Shown piece by piece: positions 8,203 through 17,539 of a stretch of 64,000 nt of DNA. Every line of letters starts with the position of its first letter. Position 1 is the first letter of the stretch. Made by a program: the position numbers and the translations under genes. Under the pieces are notes generated by a model that saw only the letters and a program-made list of their open reading frames with translations, had not been told where the DNA came from and did not search any database. The DNA lies in contig CANLTN010000012.1 in NCBI GenBank assembly GCA_947494035.1, forward strand, positions 1 to 64,000, read 5' to 3'. The stretch comes from Pseudovibrio sp947494035 (GTDB lineage: Bacteria; Pseudomonadota; Alphaproteobacteria; Rhizobiales; Stappiaceae).

Positions 8203-9915
8203 TTACACCTTAACTTCCGCAAGTTCCTCTGCTTCATCCTTGTCATAATCATCATCTGGGTCAGAAGAGATGTCTCTTTCACTTGGTTGTTCAAGTAAAG
8301 ATGCCAGATAATTGTGCTTCTTGCCTTCTGAAAAACCAACGAAACTTAACGAGATTCCGACCGTAAATCCAAGGAAAACACCAAGCAGCCCTCCCATCTC
8401 TGCCGGGAAGCCAAACCAGTATCCGGTCGAGCCGCTACTGACCGCAAGGGCGTAGAGGAGTGTCGAAACGGCCCCAGCTAACATGGCGCTGTACGCAGCC
8501 ACGGCATGAAGCTTGCTCCACCAGCAGGAAAGAACCAGCACTGGAAAGAAGGATGCCGCCGCCAGTGAGATGGAAAACACCAGCATGTCCAAGAACAGCA
8601 GGCTGTTGCTATAAGCAAGGTAAGTGACCAAAGTAAAAACGGTGAGAAGCACTAAGCGCGCCGAAACCAGTTTTTGGTTCATTGAGGCCCGTGGCAAAGC
8701 GTAGGTCTCGATAAGATCTCGCGAAATGCTGGTAGAAAGCGCCGTCAAAAGTGCCGAACTGGCCGCAAGTGCTGCCGCCACAATTCCGGACCTGATCAGC
8801 GCGGCTATGAGCCCGCTTTGATACCCCTGATCAAGAGCATTAGGCCCGAGGAGACTTTGAAGGCGCTCATCTGCCAAGAATAGAAAATAAGCAGAGCCAA
8901 CCACAGTAAGCAGCAACAGGAAAGACAGTGAATACCCTGTAGCACGGCGCGAGGCTGACGCACTTGCTGTTCCCTGCAGCTTGCTCAAAAGATGTGGCAG
9001 ACTGGCCATGCCAACTGCAAAGAACAATGCAGTCCCGATCAAAGGCCAGATCCCACCAGCATAAGGACCTTGTGTCAAAAACCAGCCGACACTTGTGTTT
9101 TCAATGTCGATAATGGCAGAGAGCTGCTCGGTGAGGGAGGTGCCAACAACATGGGTAAACTGGAAGCCATCGGTGAGTGCAGGGGACGTCAGTTGATCAA
9201 GCCCCAGCAACAGTACCGGTGAAAGGCAGGCAAAGATCATCAGAACGCCCTGCAATGCCTGTGTCCACATAGCGCCGCTGAATCCGCCAAGAATAACCGA
9301 AAACAGCAAGACAATTGAGAATAGGAGAACGCCAGTGGTGGTAGCAGAACTGAGCGATGTCGCCAGTACCTGTCCACCAACCAATATCTCGGTGCACAGT
9401 AGCGGAACCCCAACAAGGATCAGGAGACCGCTTGCAATCACCCGAACCAGACTGCTTTGAAGGCGCACACCTAAGAATTCCGGAATGGTCACTGAACCGA
9501 ACTTCCGGATAGGCGAAGCAAAAAGAACCGTACACAACACCAAACTGCTCGCGCAGCCAATCAGGATCGGAAAGCTCACATACTCTGGCAGGAAGGTGAG
9601 GGACAGAAAGAGCGGAAACAAGCTGCCGCCGACAAAACAGGCGGCCAGTGTCACACCGGTCAGGCCTGCCGGTGCATTTTTGCCCCCCCATTGAAACTGG
9701 GAAAGCTTCATGGTGCGGGCAAGTATGCCTGCCGCGACAAACACAAACAGAGGCAGCAGTGCCATCAAGGCTTCAATAAGTATCTCGACCACACCAGCTT
9801 TTTCCATCACGGCAAGGAGGCCAGTCAGCAGAAAAAGTGCCAATGTGAATAGGGAGAGCGCGAGCGGTAGGCGGTTATACTGCGATTTATGCGGATCAAG
9901 GCTGGAGAGTGTCAT
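8203..9915 (-). CDS. Sodium:solute symporter, VC_2705/ActP-like subfamily
   Basis: 570 residues with about 13 hydrophobic segments, an SSS-family carrier. GGFSGAMWTQALQGVLM is the conserved SSS signature region around TM6, and the C-terminus is a short acidic cytoplasmic tail. The start overlaps the end of the DUF4212 gene by four bases (ATGA), the pairing that marks this symporter type. Substrates of relatives are small carboxylates such as acetate; the substrate here is inferred only. The adjacent CrbSR-type system at 10.7-15 kb is known elsewhere to control acetate metabolism, including such carriers. Confidence 0.87.
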   Translation of the reverse strand: MTLSSLDPHKSQYNRLPLALSLFTLALFLLTGLLAVMEKAGVVEILIEALMALLPLFVFVAAGILARTMKLSQFQWGGKNAPAGLTGVTLAACFVGGSLFPLFLSLTFLPEYVSFPILIGCASSLVLCTVLFASPIRKFGSVTIPEFLGVRLQSSLVRVIASGLLILVGVPLLCTEILVGGQVLATSLSSATTTGVLLFSIVLLFSVILGGFSGAMWTQALQGVLMIFACLSPVLLLGLDQLTSPALTDGFQFTHVVGTSLTEQLSAIIDIENTSVGWFLTQGPYAGGIWPLIGTALFFAVGMASLPHLLSKLQGTASASASRRATGYSLSFLLLLTVVGSAYFLFLADERLQSLLGPNALDQGYQSGLIAALIRSGIVAAALAASSALLTALSTSISRDLIETYALPRASMNQKLVSARLVLLTVFTLVTYLAYSNSLLFLDMLVFSISLAAASFFPVLVLSCWWSKLHAVAAYSAMLAGAVSTLLYALAVSSGSTGYWFGFPAEMGGLLGVFLGFTVGISLSFVGFSEGKKHNYLASLLEQPSERDISSDPDDDYDKDEAEELAEVKV

Positions 9916-10214
9916 GACTTGCTCTCCCGTCGCAGAGTCGAGCTGGTACTGCCTTCGTCAAGCCTGTCTTGTGCTCCGCAAAACCACGAAGTCAGAATGC
10001 TGGCAACAAAAAACAGCAGGCAACCCCATACGTAGCTGAGAGAGAGAGACCCCAAAAACCCTCCCAGCTCGTTCTGTGTTGCGCTTGTATCTGAACTGGG
10101 TGCTCCGTAATAGAAAGCCAGACCAAAGAAGACCAACCAAAGAGTGAGTGTCGCAGCCAGGAGCGCACGTGTTTTGGCCCAATAGGCGACTCTATTTGGT
10201 GTACGCACTCCCAC
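9912..10214 (-). CDS. DUF4212 small subunit of a sodium:solute symporter
   Basis: 100 residues with two hydrophobic segments (about 19-37, LLAATLTLWLVFFGLAFYY, and 62-79) and the Y-W near the N-terminus (VAYWAKTRALL) typical of DUF4212 proteins. These proteins are encoded directly upstream of VC_2705-type symporters and are regarded as their accessory subunit in the inner membrane. The four-base overlap with the symporter start supports coupled synthesis. Confidence 0.85.
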   Translation of the reverse strand: MGVRTPNRVAYWAKTRALLAATLTLWLVFFGLAFYYGAPSSDTSATQNELGGFLGSLSLSYVWGCLLFFVASILTSWFCGAQDRLDEGSTSSTLRRESKS

Positions 10215-10680
10215 CCCCAGTTATGATGCCCAACCTCCTTACACTCTACAGGCCACAGGGCGAACCGCTAGACTAAAATTCTATTACCTAATTACTAATC
10301 CCCAAGCCTCGCTGCTCCAACGGGCACAAATGGACATATTTCGCGAGCCATACTTTGGGTGTAACTCTTGAGATCTGTGCAGGCCTGCTTGCAATATCTT
10401 GATGATTGGCGGCTGTTTTGCGAATAAACAGCGTGAGATAGGTGAAAACAATCAACTTCATGCTTGCCAGCCCCTCCATGTTTCGCATAATGCTTTTGGA
10501 TAGGGGGATACGACTGGGTGTGACTCTGCGGAGTTCTAAGGTTGTTAAAGATCTATCGTGGCGTTTTGGGAGAGCTGCGAAACTTTCGTTTAAGCTCCCG
10601 AGGCGTCGAAAGCTGTAAATCTGATGATCTTATTTCGGTGAGACGGATCGAAGACCATTGGAAGCAGTCCACGACAAGAA
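10215..10680. other. 466-base divergent intergenic region
   Basis: It separates the minus-strand symporter operon from the plus-strand crbR-like gene and must contain both promoters. I see short open frames on both strands but none with a ribosome binding site and protein-like composition, and no clear operator. Confidence 0.5.
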
Positions 10681-11355
10681 ATGGAGGAGCACAGCGTGCA
10701 AAACGCGGTCCACCGCTTTATTATCGCTGATGACCACCCGCTGTTCCGTGGTGCAATGCGTCAAACAATCGAGAAGCAATTCGCATCGGTAAAGATTATC
10801 GAGGCCGGGAGCCTTGATGAAGTAACCGCTGCGCTCGATCGGGAAGAAGACGTAGACTTGATCCTTTTGGATCTGTCCATGCCGGGCATGCGAGGGTTCT
10901 CTGGTTTAATGTACTTGCGTGCTCAATATGTGGGTGTGCCAATTGTTGTCGTCTCCGGTACCGAGGATCCGACTACAATTCGCAGTGCCATTGAGTTTGG
11001 TGCGTCAGGGTATATTCCAAAGTCACTTGGGATTGATGTTATTCAGGATGGTGTTTCTGTTGTTCTGGAGGGTGGGGTCTGGATTCCACCCGACGTTGAC
11101 CTGAACACCGTCGACGAAGCAACAAAGATGGCTCAGCGACTTGCCTCTTTGACACCGCAGCAGGTGCGCGTGTTGATGATGCTGTCGCAAGGCTTGCTCA
11201 ACAAGCAGATTGCCTATGAATTGTCGGTGTCTGAAGCAACTGTAAAAGCTCACGTTTCTGCTATTTTGCAGAAACTAGGTGTTGAAAGCCGGACACAGGC
11301 AGTGATTGCAGCTGCCAAGATTGAAGCTGGTCAATGGCAAAGCATTGCTGGCTAG
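10681..11355 (+). CDS. crbR: LuxR-type response regulator, CrbR/ErdR-like
   Basis: 224 residues. A receiver domain (about 12-130) has the acidic pocket ADD (16-18), the phosphoacceptor Asp in LLDLSMPG (about residue 64) and a lysine in IPKS. A LuxR helix-turn-helix follows (about 155-207, LTPQQVRVLMMLSQG... LNKQIAYELSVSEATVKAHVSAILQKLG). It is convergent with the large symporter-kinase hybrid, sharing a terminator. In Vibrio and Pseudomonas such pairs (CrbS/CrbR, MxtR/ErdR) control acetyl-CoA synthetase and acetate uptake. The symbol rests on this pairing. The acs gene is not in the window. Confidence 0.8.
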   Translation: MEEHSVQNAVHRFIIADDHPLFRGAMRQTIEKQFASVKIIEAGSLDEVTAALDREEDVDLILLDLSMPGMRGFSGLMYLRAQYVGVPIVVVSGTEDPTTIRSAIEFGASGYIPKSLGIDVIQDGVSVVLEGGVWIPPDVDLNTVDEATKMAQRLASLTPQQVRVLMMLSQGLLNKQIAYELSVSEATVKAHVSAILQKLGVESRTQAVIAAAKIEAGQWQSIAG

Positions 11356-11372
11356 ACATCGTTTAGATGATC

Positions 11373-11409
11373 AACAAAAAAGGCGCTCAAACGAGCGCCT
11401 TTTTTGTTG
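11373..11409. terminator. Bidirectional terminator between crbR and crbS
   Basis: A perfect 17-base inverted repeat (CAACAAAAAAGGCGCTC and its complement) with a loop of AAAC serves both convergent genes. Confidence 0.92.
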
Positions 11410-11430
11410 GAATTACCAGTACGGTTTCCC

Positions 11431-14400
11431 TCAACCGTCATCAAGAGACGCCTTACAGCGCATCAGGTGAGCCCTGAGGACAGCAGGCTTCAAAGGCTTA
11501 TGGATCATCTCCATGTCCTTTTCCCTGGCTGACGCCCGTACTTCAGCTGTGCGATCTGCTGTGATCAGCATTGCGGGGAAATGGACGCCAAACTTCCAGC
11601 GTAGATGGACTACCGCTTCAATGCCTGTTCCTTGCGACAGATGGTAATCTGCCAAAATGATATCAGGCTGGGTCTTGCTGGTGACAATCACCTTGGCCGC
11701 TTCCTGTGCACTGGCAGCGGTCAGTACGTTACATTTCCAAGTCCGCAGCAAGGACTCCATGCCCTCAAGAATTTGCGGTTCATTGTCAATGGCCAGCACA
11801 TTGAGCCCCGCCAACTGGCTGACAATAGCCCGTGGCTGAGATTGTTTTGCAGCAACCGGAACGCTCATCGCCTCTTTAATGGCAACAGAGAACCGAGAGC
11901 CTTTTCCATCTTGAGATTTAAGGGCAACCTTGACCGCCAGCACTTTACTGATGCGCTCGACAATAGAAAGCCCCAGACCAAGGCCCGAGGCAATTCGTGC
12001 GCCATCATCAAGACGGCGGAATTCCTTGAAGATCAACTCCTGCTGCTTCTCTGGAACACCAATTCCGCTGTCATAAACTTCGATGTTGGCCATGTTGTTT
12101 TTCGTCCTGCGCACACCAACAACCACGCCTCCTTTGGTGGTGTACTTCAGACCATTCGAAATCAGATTCTGCAACAAACGGCGCAGCAACCGCCGATCAG
12201 AACGCACGCAAACATCCGTCCCGCGGATTTTAAGTTTGAGGCCTTTTTCCTTGGCGATCGGTGTAAACTCCACCCGTAGGGGGTTGAGAATGTCATCAAG
12301 GCGGAATGTCGTGATCTCTGGCTTGAACGTGCGTGTATCAAGGCGGGAGATATCAAGAACGGCACCAATGATCTCTTCAACCGACTCCAAAGATGCTTCA
12401 ATGTTGCTCACAAGCTTGCGGTCCTCCGGATCGCCATCCAGAAAACGGTCGGTGAGGGTAGAGGAGTAAAGCCGCGCCGCATTCAATGGCTGCAAGATGT
12501 CATGACTTGCAGAGGCAAGAAAGCGTGTCTTGTCCTGATAAGCCAGCTCCGCCGTCTTCTTCGCCGCCTCCAGCTGCTCATTCACTTTTGTCAGCTCTTC
12601 CGTGCGGTCCCGAACCCGTTGCTCCAGAGTCTCATTGGCACGTGCCAGAGCTTCCTCGGCAAAGACACGCTCGGTGATATCCGTGTAGCTCGTCACCAGA
12701 CCGCCATAGGGCATAGGACTGGTGCGCACCTCCAACACCGTTCCAGTGCTGGTCAGATGCTCCTGATATGTTTCCTGACGGTTGATGAAGTTGTGCATGC
12801 GCAGGCCCACAATCTCATCCACGTCCCCATCCCCGAACTCGCCAGCCTCCGCGATATGGCGCATCATCTCCTCAAGGGAGGTGCCGACCTGTCCATATCT
12901 TGCCGGCAACATCAGCATTTCGCGAAACTGCCGGTTCCAGCAGATAAGCCGCAGATCCTTATCGTAAACAGAAATACCCTGCCGAACCTGATCAAGCGCG
13001 ATTTGCAAGAGGTCGCGGTTGTACTGAATAGCTTCAGTTGCATCATCCAGCAGCTTAATGGCTTCCTGCGTGCCCGGATCCCGCCGCTTGAGCAAGAGGG
13101 AAAGAACCAGCCGGGCAGACGCCGAGCCAATTGCACTGGCAAGCAGCTGCTCGGCAAATCTCAGGATAACTGCATCTGCTTCTTCGCTGCTGTTGATCGT
13201 GATGCGGTGTTCCGCTGCATACGTATCAAAGGAACGTTGGGTCCGTTCCTCTCCCACATAGCGCGAGATGGTTGCTTGCAAGTCACCGATCGTTACTGTT
13301 GTGCGCAGTTTCCGAAGGGTAGGGGCCTGTGCGATGCCGGTCGGTACAAAGGTGTTGGCCTGAATGCGCTCGATGGCTGTTGGCTGGCGCATCAGGGAGA
13401 AGAGAACGAAGAACAGCAGACCTGACATAAGGCTCCAGACCACCCCATGCACGAATGGGTCCAAATTGAGATACAGCAGAGCTTCCGGTTTCAGTGCCTC
13501 GATACCAAATGGTCCGTGGTTCAAAATGTTGGTTCCAAAGATGTTCTCGCGCGCAAACACAGGAAGCAGCAGCGTATAGAACCAGATCCCGAACCCGGCA
13601 ACCATACTCGCAATCGCACCCCGTGCCGTCGCTCTGCGCCAAACGAGGCCGCCGATGAAGGCCGGTGCAAACTGCGCGATAGCAGCAAACGACAAAAGCC
13701 CGATGCTGGAAAGGGCTGCGCTGTCTCCCGTCACGCGGTAATAGATATAGCTTCCCAAAATAACGAGGAAGATCGACATGCGCCGGATACCCAGCACCAG
13801 CTGGCTCATATCCTGACCAGAGGTGGAGATAATCTCATCCTCGCTGCGCCGGCGCAAAATAATCGGCATCACAAGATCATTGGAAACCATTATAGCAAGC
13901 GCAACCGTGGTGACAATCACCATGGCTGTGGCAGCAGACAGGCCACCGATAAACACAAGCAGAGCCAGCCAGTCCGCCTCATAAGCACGCGGCAAGGCCA
14001 GCACGAACATGTCCGGATCGACCGTGTTGCCCAATATGGTCAGACCAGCAAGTGCGATTGGCACCACGAACAGGTTGATGGCCACCAGATAGCTTGGAAA
14101 CAGCCAGCGCGCCCGCTTCAGCTCCGCTTCACTATTGTACTCTGTAACAGTCACATGGAACTGGCGTGGCAAAAGCACAATCGAAAACATGGAGAGCAGC
14201 GTAATGACTGCCCACTTGCTGGCATTGATGTTTGTGAAGAGATCCTGCGAACTGTTGGTGTTGGCAAATGAAGCGTGCAGCAGATCCCACGGCCCGTCAA
14301 ACAGCATAAAGGTGACCCAGATGCCAATAGCAAGGAATGCCACGAGCTTTACGACCGCCTCCGTCGCAATCGACAGCATCAGACCTTCCTGATGCTCGGT

Positions 14401-14964
14401 CGCATCAATATGACGGGTGCCGAACAACCATGTAAACACTGCCATGAAAATGGCAATTAGCAGGGTTTCATCACCGAAAATCGAGATTTCAGTATCATCC
14501 AGCGACAGCAGCGGATGCAGCACAATCGTCCCGACGGAAAGGTCCAACGCCTTCAGCTGAAGGGCGATGTAGGGGATCATGCCAATGAAGGCGATCAGCG
14601 TCACAATCGCCCCAACCATGGGATTTTTCCCATAGCGCGCGGCAATAAAGTCGGCAATGGATGTAATCTTCTCAGCCTTTGCCAGCTGAATAACCCGGAG
14701 GATCAGCGGAGTGCCAAAGGCAAACATAATGATCGGTCCGAGATAGATCGCAATAAATTCGAAACCATTTCTCGAAGCAGATCCGACTGATCCAAAAAAT
14801 GTCCATGATGTGCAATAGACGGAGAGGGAGAGAGCGTAGATGAGTGGACGCCCTCTTGTCTTTTTAGCGCGGTTCTTGGCAAGCTTGTCACCGTAACTCG
14901 CAATAACAAACAAGAGTAGTATGTATGCCAAAGCAACAAGGACTACGATCCAACCTTGAAGCAT
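11431..14964 (-). CDS. crbS: Hybrid sensor histidine kinase with an N-terminal sodium:solute symporter domain (CrbS/MxtR type)
   Basis: 1177 residues. The first 500 or so form an SSS-type membrane domain with about 13 hydrophobic segments. A linker follows, then a PAS domain (about 652-761, QGISVYDKDLRLICWNRQF), a coiled coil, the histidine kinase (H-box SHDILQPLNAARLY, His about 821; N-box NLISNGLKY; G-box GLGLGLSIVERI) and a C-terminal receiver (about 1054-1177, Asp about 1106 in LADYHLS). This is the CrbS/MxtR architecture, in which the transporter-like domain senses or imports a substrate. The partner regulator is the convergent gene. A separate complete symporter lies 2 kb away. Confidence 0.9.
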   Translation of the reverse strand: MLQGWIVVLVALAYILLLFVIASYGDKLAKNRAKKTRGRPLIYALSLSVYCTSWTFFGSVGSASRNGFEFIAIYLGPIIMFAFGTPLILRVIQLAKAEKITSIADFIAARYGKNPMVGAIVTLIAFIGMIPYIALQLKALDLSVGTIVLHPLLSLDDTEISIFGDETLLIAIFMAVFTWLFGTRHIDATEHQEGLMLSIATEAVVKLVAFLAIGIWVTFMLFDGPWDLLHASFANTNSSQDLFTNINASKWAVITLLSMFSIVLLPRQFHVTVTEYNSEAELKRARWLFPSYLVAINLFVVPIALAGLTILGNTVDPDMFVLALPRAYEADWLALLVFIGGLSAATAMVIVTTVALAIMVSNDLVMPIILRRRSEDEIISTSGQDMSQLVLGIRRMSIFLVILGSYIYYRVTGDSAALSSIGLLSFAAIAQFAPAFIGGLVWRRATARGAIASMVAGFGIWFYTLLLPVFARENIFGTNILNHGPFGIEALKPEALLYLNLDPFVHGVVWSLMSGLLFFVLFSLMRQPTAIERIQANTFVPTGIAQAPTLRKLRTTVTIGDLQATISRYVGEERTQRSFDTYAAEHRITINSSEEADAVILRFAEQLLASAIGSASARLVLSLLLKRRDPGTQEAIKLLDDATEAIQYNRDLLQIALDQVRQGISVYDKDLRLICWNRQFREMLMLPARYGQVGTSLEEMMRHIAEAGEFGDGDVDEIVGLRMHNFINRQETYQEHLTSTGTVLEVRTSPMPYGGLVTSYTDITERVFAEEALARANETLEQRVRDRTEELTKVNEQLEAAKKTAELAYQDKTRFLASASHDILQPLNAARLYSSTLTDRFLDGDPEDRKLVSNIEASLESVEEIIGAVLDISRLDTRTFKPEITTFRLDDILNPLRVEFTPIAKEKGLKLKIRGTDVCVRSDRRLLRRLLQNLISNGLKYTTKGGVVVGVRRTKNNMANIEVYDSGIGVPEKQQELIFKEFRRLDDGARIASGLGLGLSIVERISKVLAVKVALKSQDGKGSRFSVAIKEAMSVPVAAKQSQPRAIVSQLAGLNVLAIDNEPQILEGMESLLRTWKCNVLTAASAQEAAKVIVTSKTQPDIILADYHLSQGTGIEAVVHLRWKFGVHFPAMLITADRTAEVRASAREKDMEMIHKPLKPAVLRAHLMRCKASLDDG

Positions 14965-15121
14965 GCTTCCCCCGCCGGACTGTTAAGTCCGTTACTTCCA
15001 TTAAATGTTTTTTGTCTCTCGATATTGCACAGTTGACCGAACTTTTGTGAAAGGCAAGAGTTCTCTCCGAGTTATTGCGTCTTTAGTAACGGTAGATTTT
15101 CCGACCACGACGAAAGGCCAC

Positions 15122-15850
15122 GTGTTGGGACAACAGCGCAATTCGACAAAAGCGAACCTGCTGGGAGCTTTTGAAAATATTGAGAGTGTATCTCTGGATG
15201 GTCCAAGTTGGCTGAAGCGCACCTATGCCTTTTTCTTCTATAGATCTGACCTTGATACCCTCGACAAGCTAAAGCGTTATCTGGGACGAAGTGCGGCTTA
15301 TCTTACTCATAAGAACGTGCTGGAATACTCGCGCTCGCGCGCTGGTGTGCACTGGAATGCCCTGCTTGACGAAGAGGACTTTCTGGAAGCGCTGGAGGCC
15401 TCGCGCTGGAGTTCATTCTCAACCACTGTCGAGCTGGTTGGAGAAATGGCATTGATCGTCCTGCGTCATAAAACAAGAACAGATCCGCAGGATCTTGCAG
15501 GTATGATTGGCCAGCTTCTCAAGGAAATCCTGATGGAGCATCAGGAAGCATCGGTCTGCCCCACGCAGGAATGGAATGCAACCGCTCAAAATCTGCCAAC
15601 AAAAATGCGTACCGGCGCTCTGGTGCCAGCCAGAAGTGTCGCTGATCTTGCTGCCGTGCATGTCTCCAAGATCTTTTGTAGTCTGCCGGTCCATAAACGT
15701 CTGCGCGGCCATGACGAGTTGCTGTTGCTGAACGGACTGCGTCTGAACCTGCTGCAGCTGCAGCACGAGTTTACTATTCGTGCGAATTGCAAAGCGCTGT
15801 CGGCACTGGCGCGCAACCACCAGATCCGCTCCCCTGATCCGGATTTGTAA
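15122..15850 (+). CDS. Conserved-looking protein of unknown function beside crbS
   Basis: About 242 residues from a GTG with AAAGG five bases upstream. The frame is open back to an ATG at 15005, but that part lacks protein character and would leave only 40 bases to the divergent kinase gene. The protein is largely helical and soluble, with cysteines in the C-terminal half. It begins LGQQRNSTKANLLGAFENIESVSLDGPSWLKRTY, and the C-terminal half is helical (LLLLNGLRLNLLQLQHEF). I do not recognise the family. The divergent position suggests, but does not prove, a link to CrbSR signalling. Confidence 0.6.
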   Translation: MLGQQRNSTKANLLGAFENIESVSLDGPSWLKRTYAFFFYRSDLDTLDKLKRYLGRSAAYLTHKNVLEYSRSRAGVHWNALLDEEDFLEALEASRWSSFSTTVELVGEMALIVLRHKTRTDPQDLAGMIGQLLKEILMEHQEASVCPTQEWNATAQNLPTKMRTGALVPARSVADLAAVHVSKIFCSLPVHKRLRGHDELLLLNGLRLNLLQLQHEFTIRANCKALSALARNHQIRSPDPDL

Positions 15851-16096
15851 TACGGAGAATATTATTTCAGCGTGTGCCTGCAAGGCGAATTGGACAAACC
15901 TGAGTCTTGCAAAACTCCCGTAAAAAGGGGCGCATCGGTGGAAAACCAAGGATTAGCGTAAGATATTTCCTGCGACATATACGCGCCATATAAGTGAACA
16001 TGCCTACTACTTTTGGTTCATGCAACTTGGTCTTATTCTAACTACAGCAAGGACTTTGCGGTCCAACCAGAAACTCGTAAAATAATATTCTCCTTA
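15851..16096. repeat. Candidate MITE-like element with TA-flanked terminal inverted repeats
   Basis: GGAGAATATTATTT at 15854-15867 is the exact reverse complement of AAATAATATTCTCC at 16080-16093. One base further out the match has one mismatch, then TA stands on both outer sides, as in TA target duplications of IS630/mariner-type elements. The interior of about 210 bases has no gene. The match could be coincidental in AT-rich sequence. It begins directly after the stop codon at 15850. Confidence 0.35.
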
Positions 16097-16384
16097 AATT
16101 TACCTAAGGGTTCTCTAGGTTTTTAGCTATTAAAAAAGTTTGGCCGACGGCTTGACCTTCAGAGATTTGAGCCACTTCAAAACCACAAATACACGCATAG
16201 ATTTAATGGATGCAGCTCTGTCATATGATATATCAATAAGTCTAAGTGATTTACCCGTTAAATCGGTCGCACGTCAGGTGATTGACCTAGCTGAGGGCAT
16301 GGGATAGCTCATTAGTCAAAATACCCATCTAGATACCCGTTTTGATAAACCTATGGGTGCGCATACAATAACCGGGAAGCGACT
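16097..16384. other. Region upstream of fixL
   Basis: Together with the repeat-flanked segment this makes a 534-base gene-free gap. It should carry the fixL promoter. A TTGAT half-site (TTGATAAACCTATG) occurs near 16342, but the other half does not match a FixK box. GGGAAG stands six bases before the fixL ATG. Confidence 0.4.
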
Positions 16385-17491
16385 ATGGTCTCCACTTCAT
16401 GCTTGCACAGTGTTCTGGATACGGCCGTTAATGGCATCATTGTGATTGATGACAACGGAACGATCCTGATTTTTAACCGTGCTTGCGAGAACCTGTTTGG
16501 CTACAAGAGCGCTGAGGTTGTTGGCAAGAACGTCACCATGCTGATGCCGCCCGCCATTGCCGAAAAACATGCCGAGTACATTAGGAATTACCTGAGAACT
16601 GGCGTTGCAAAAGTCGTCGGCGTCGGTCGGGAAGTTGTTGGACGCCATAGAGATGGCACGGAAATTCCGATTGAGCTTTCCGTGGGCGAAGCGCAAACAG
16701 AAAGCGGCCATCAGTTCACGGGTGTTCTGAAGGACCTTCGGGCTACCAAGGAATATGAAGAGCGTCTGCGCGTGCTTCAGTCTAACTTGGTGACCATGAC
16801 CAGAGTGAATGCGCTTGATGAAATGGGTGCAGCGATTGCTCACGAAGTCAACCAGCCACTCACCGCCCTCATGCTCTACCTGCAAACAGCCGCGCGCCGC
16901 GCGCGGGCTACGGATCAATCAGATGATATGATGACCAATCTGATGGACAAAGCAGTCGGAGAAGCCGAGCGTGCTGGCCAGATCATCCAACGCATGCGCA
17001 ACTTTGTTGAGCGTCAGGCACCCCAATGTATTGGCACTGGGTTGGCGGAGCTTATCGATGATTGTCTGGAGCTGGTCCGCGTAGGACATCAGGCAGACGA
17101 TGTTGAGTTCCTCTCTACTTTCGTGGATTACGATTACCAGCTGGAGTTGGACTCAGTCCAGATACAACAAATTCTTGTCAACTTGATCCGAAATGCGGGA
17201 GAAGCTGTAAAGGATCAACCCGTTAAGCAAGTAGTTGTGTCTGTAGAGCGTGACTATAACAATGTCTTCATAAAGGTTACCGACACCGGACCAGGCCTGA
17301 GTGAGGAAGCAGTGTCGCACCTTTTCAAGGCCTTTACTGGGACAAAGCGGCGCGGTTTGGGTATTGGACTTGCGATTTCCCGAAGTATAGCTCAAAACCA
17401 TGGTGGCGATTTACTTGTAGAACCATATGAGGAAGGCAAAGGTGCAACCTTCACTTTGCGGCTGCCGGTAAAACAAGAAACAAAGAGCTGA
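16385..17491 (+). CDS. fixL: Oxygen-sensing haem PAS histidine kinase FixL
   Basis: A 368-residue soluble FixL with one PAS domain and one kinase. In the PAS domain, EKHAEYIRNYLRTG aligns without gaps with the haem-ligand helix of Bradyrhizobium FixL: His62 matches the proximal haem His200, and Arg82 in VVGVGR matches the O2-sensing Arg220. The autophosphorylated His is about 153 (AIAHEVNQPLTAL), with N-box NLIRNAGEAV and G-boxes TDTGPG and RRGLGIGL. Low oxygen releases O2 from the haem and activates phosphorylation of FixJ. There are no membrane segments, unlike Sinorhizobium FixL. fixJ follows 48 bases downstream, so the two are an operon. Confidence 0.93.
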   Translation: MVSTSCLHSVLDTAVNGIIVIDDNGTILIFNRACENLFGYKSAEVVGKNVTMLMPPAIAEKHAEYIRNYLRTGVAKVVGVGREVVGRHRDGTEIPIELSVGEAQTESGHQFTGVLKDLRATKEYEERLRVLQSNLVTMTRVNALDEMGAAIAHEVNQPLTALMLYLQTAARRARATDQSDDMMTNLMDKAVGEAERAGQIIQRMRNFVERQAPQCIGTGLAELIDDCLELVRVGHQADDVEFLSTFVDYDYQLELDSVQIQQILVNLIRNAGEAVKDQPVKQVVVSVERDYNNVFIKVTDTGPGLSEEAVSHLFKAFTGTKRRGLGIGLAISRSIAQNHGGDLLVEPYEEGKGATFTLRLPVKQETKS

Positions 17492-17539
17492 GCTGAAGCT
17501 CTGTTGTTTGCAAAAACAAGAATAAGGACCTGAGCAATC

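Noticed and set aside
10288..10488. A small minus-strand open frame upstream of crbR
   Set aside because: No ribosome binding site, no conserved pattern and low coding character.
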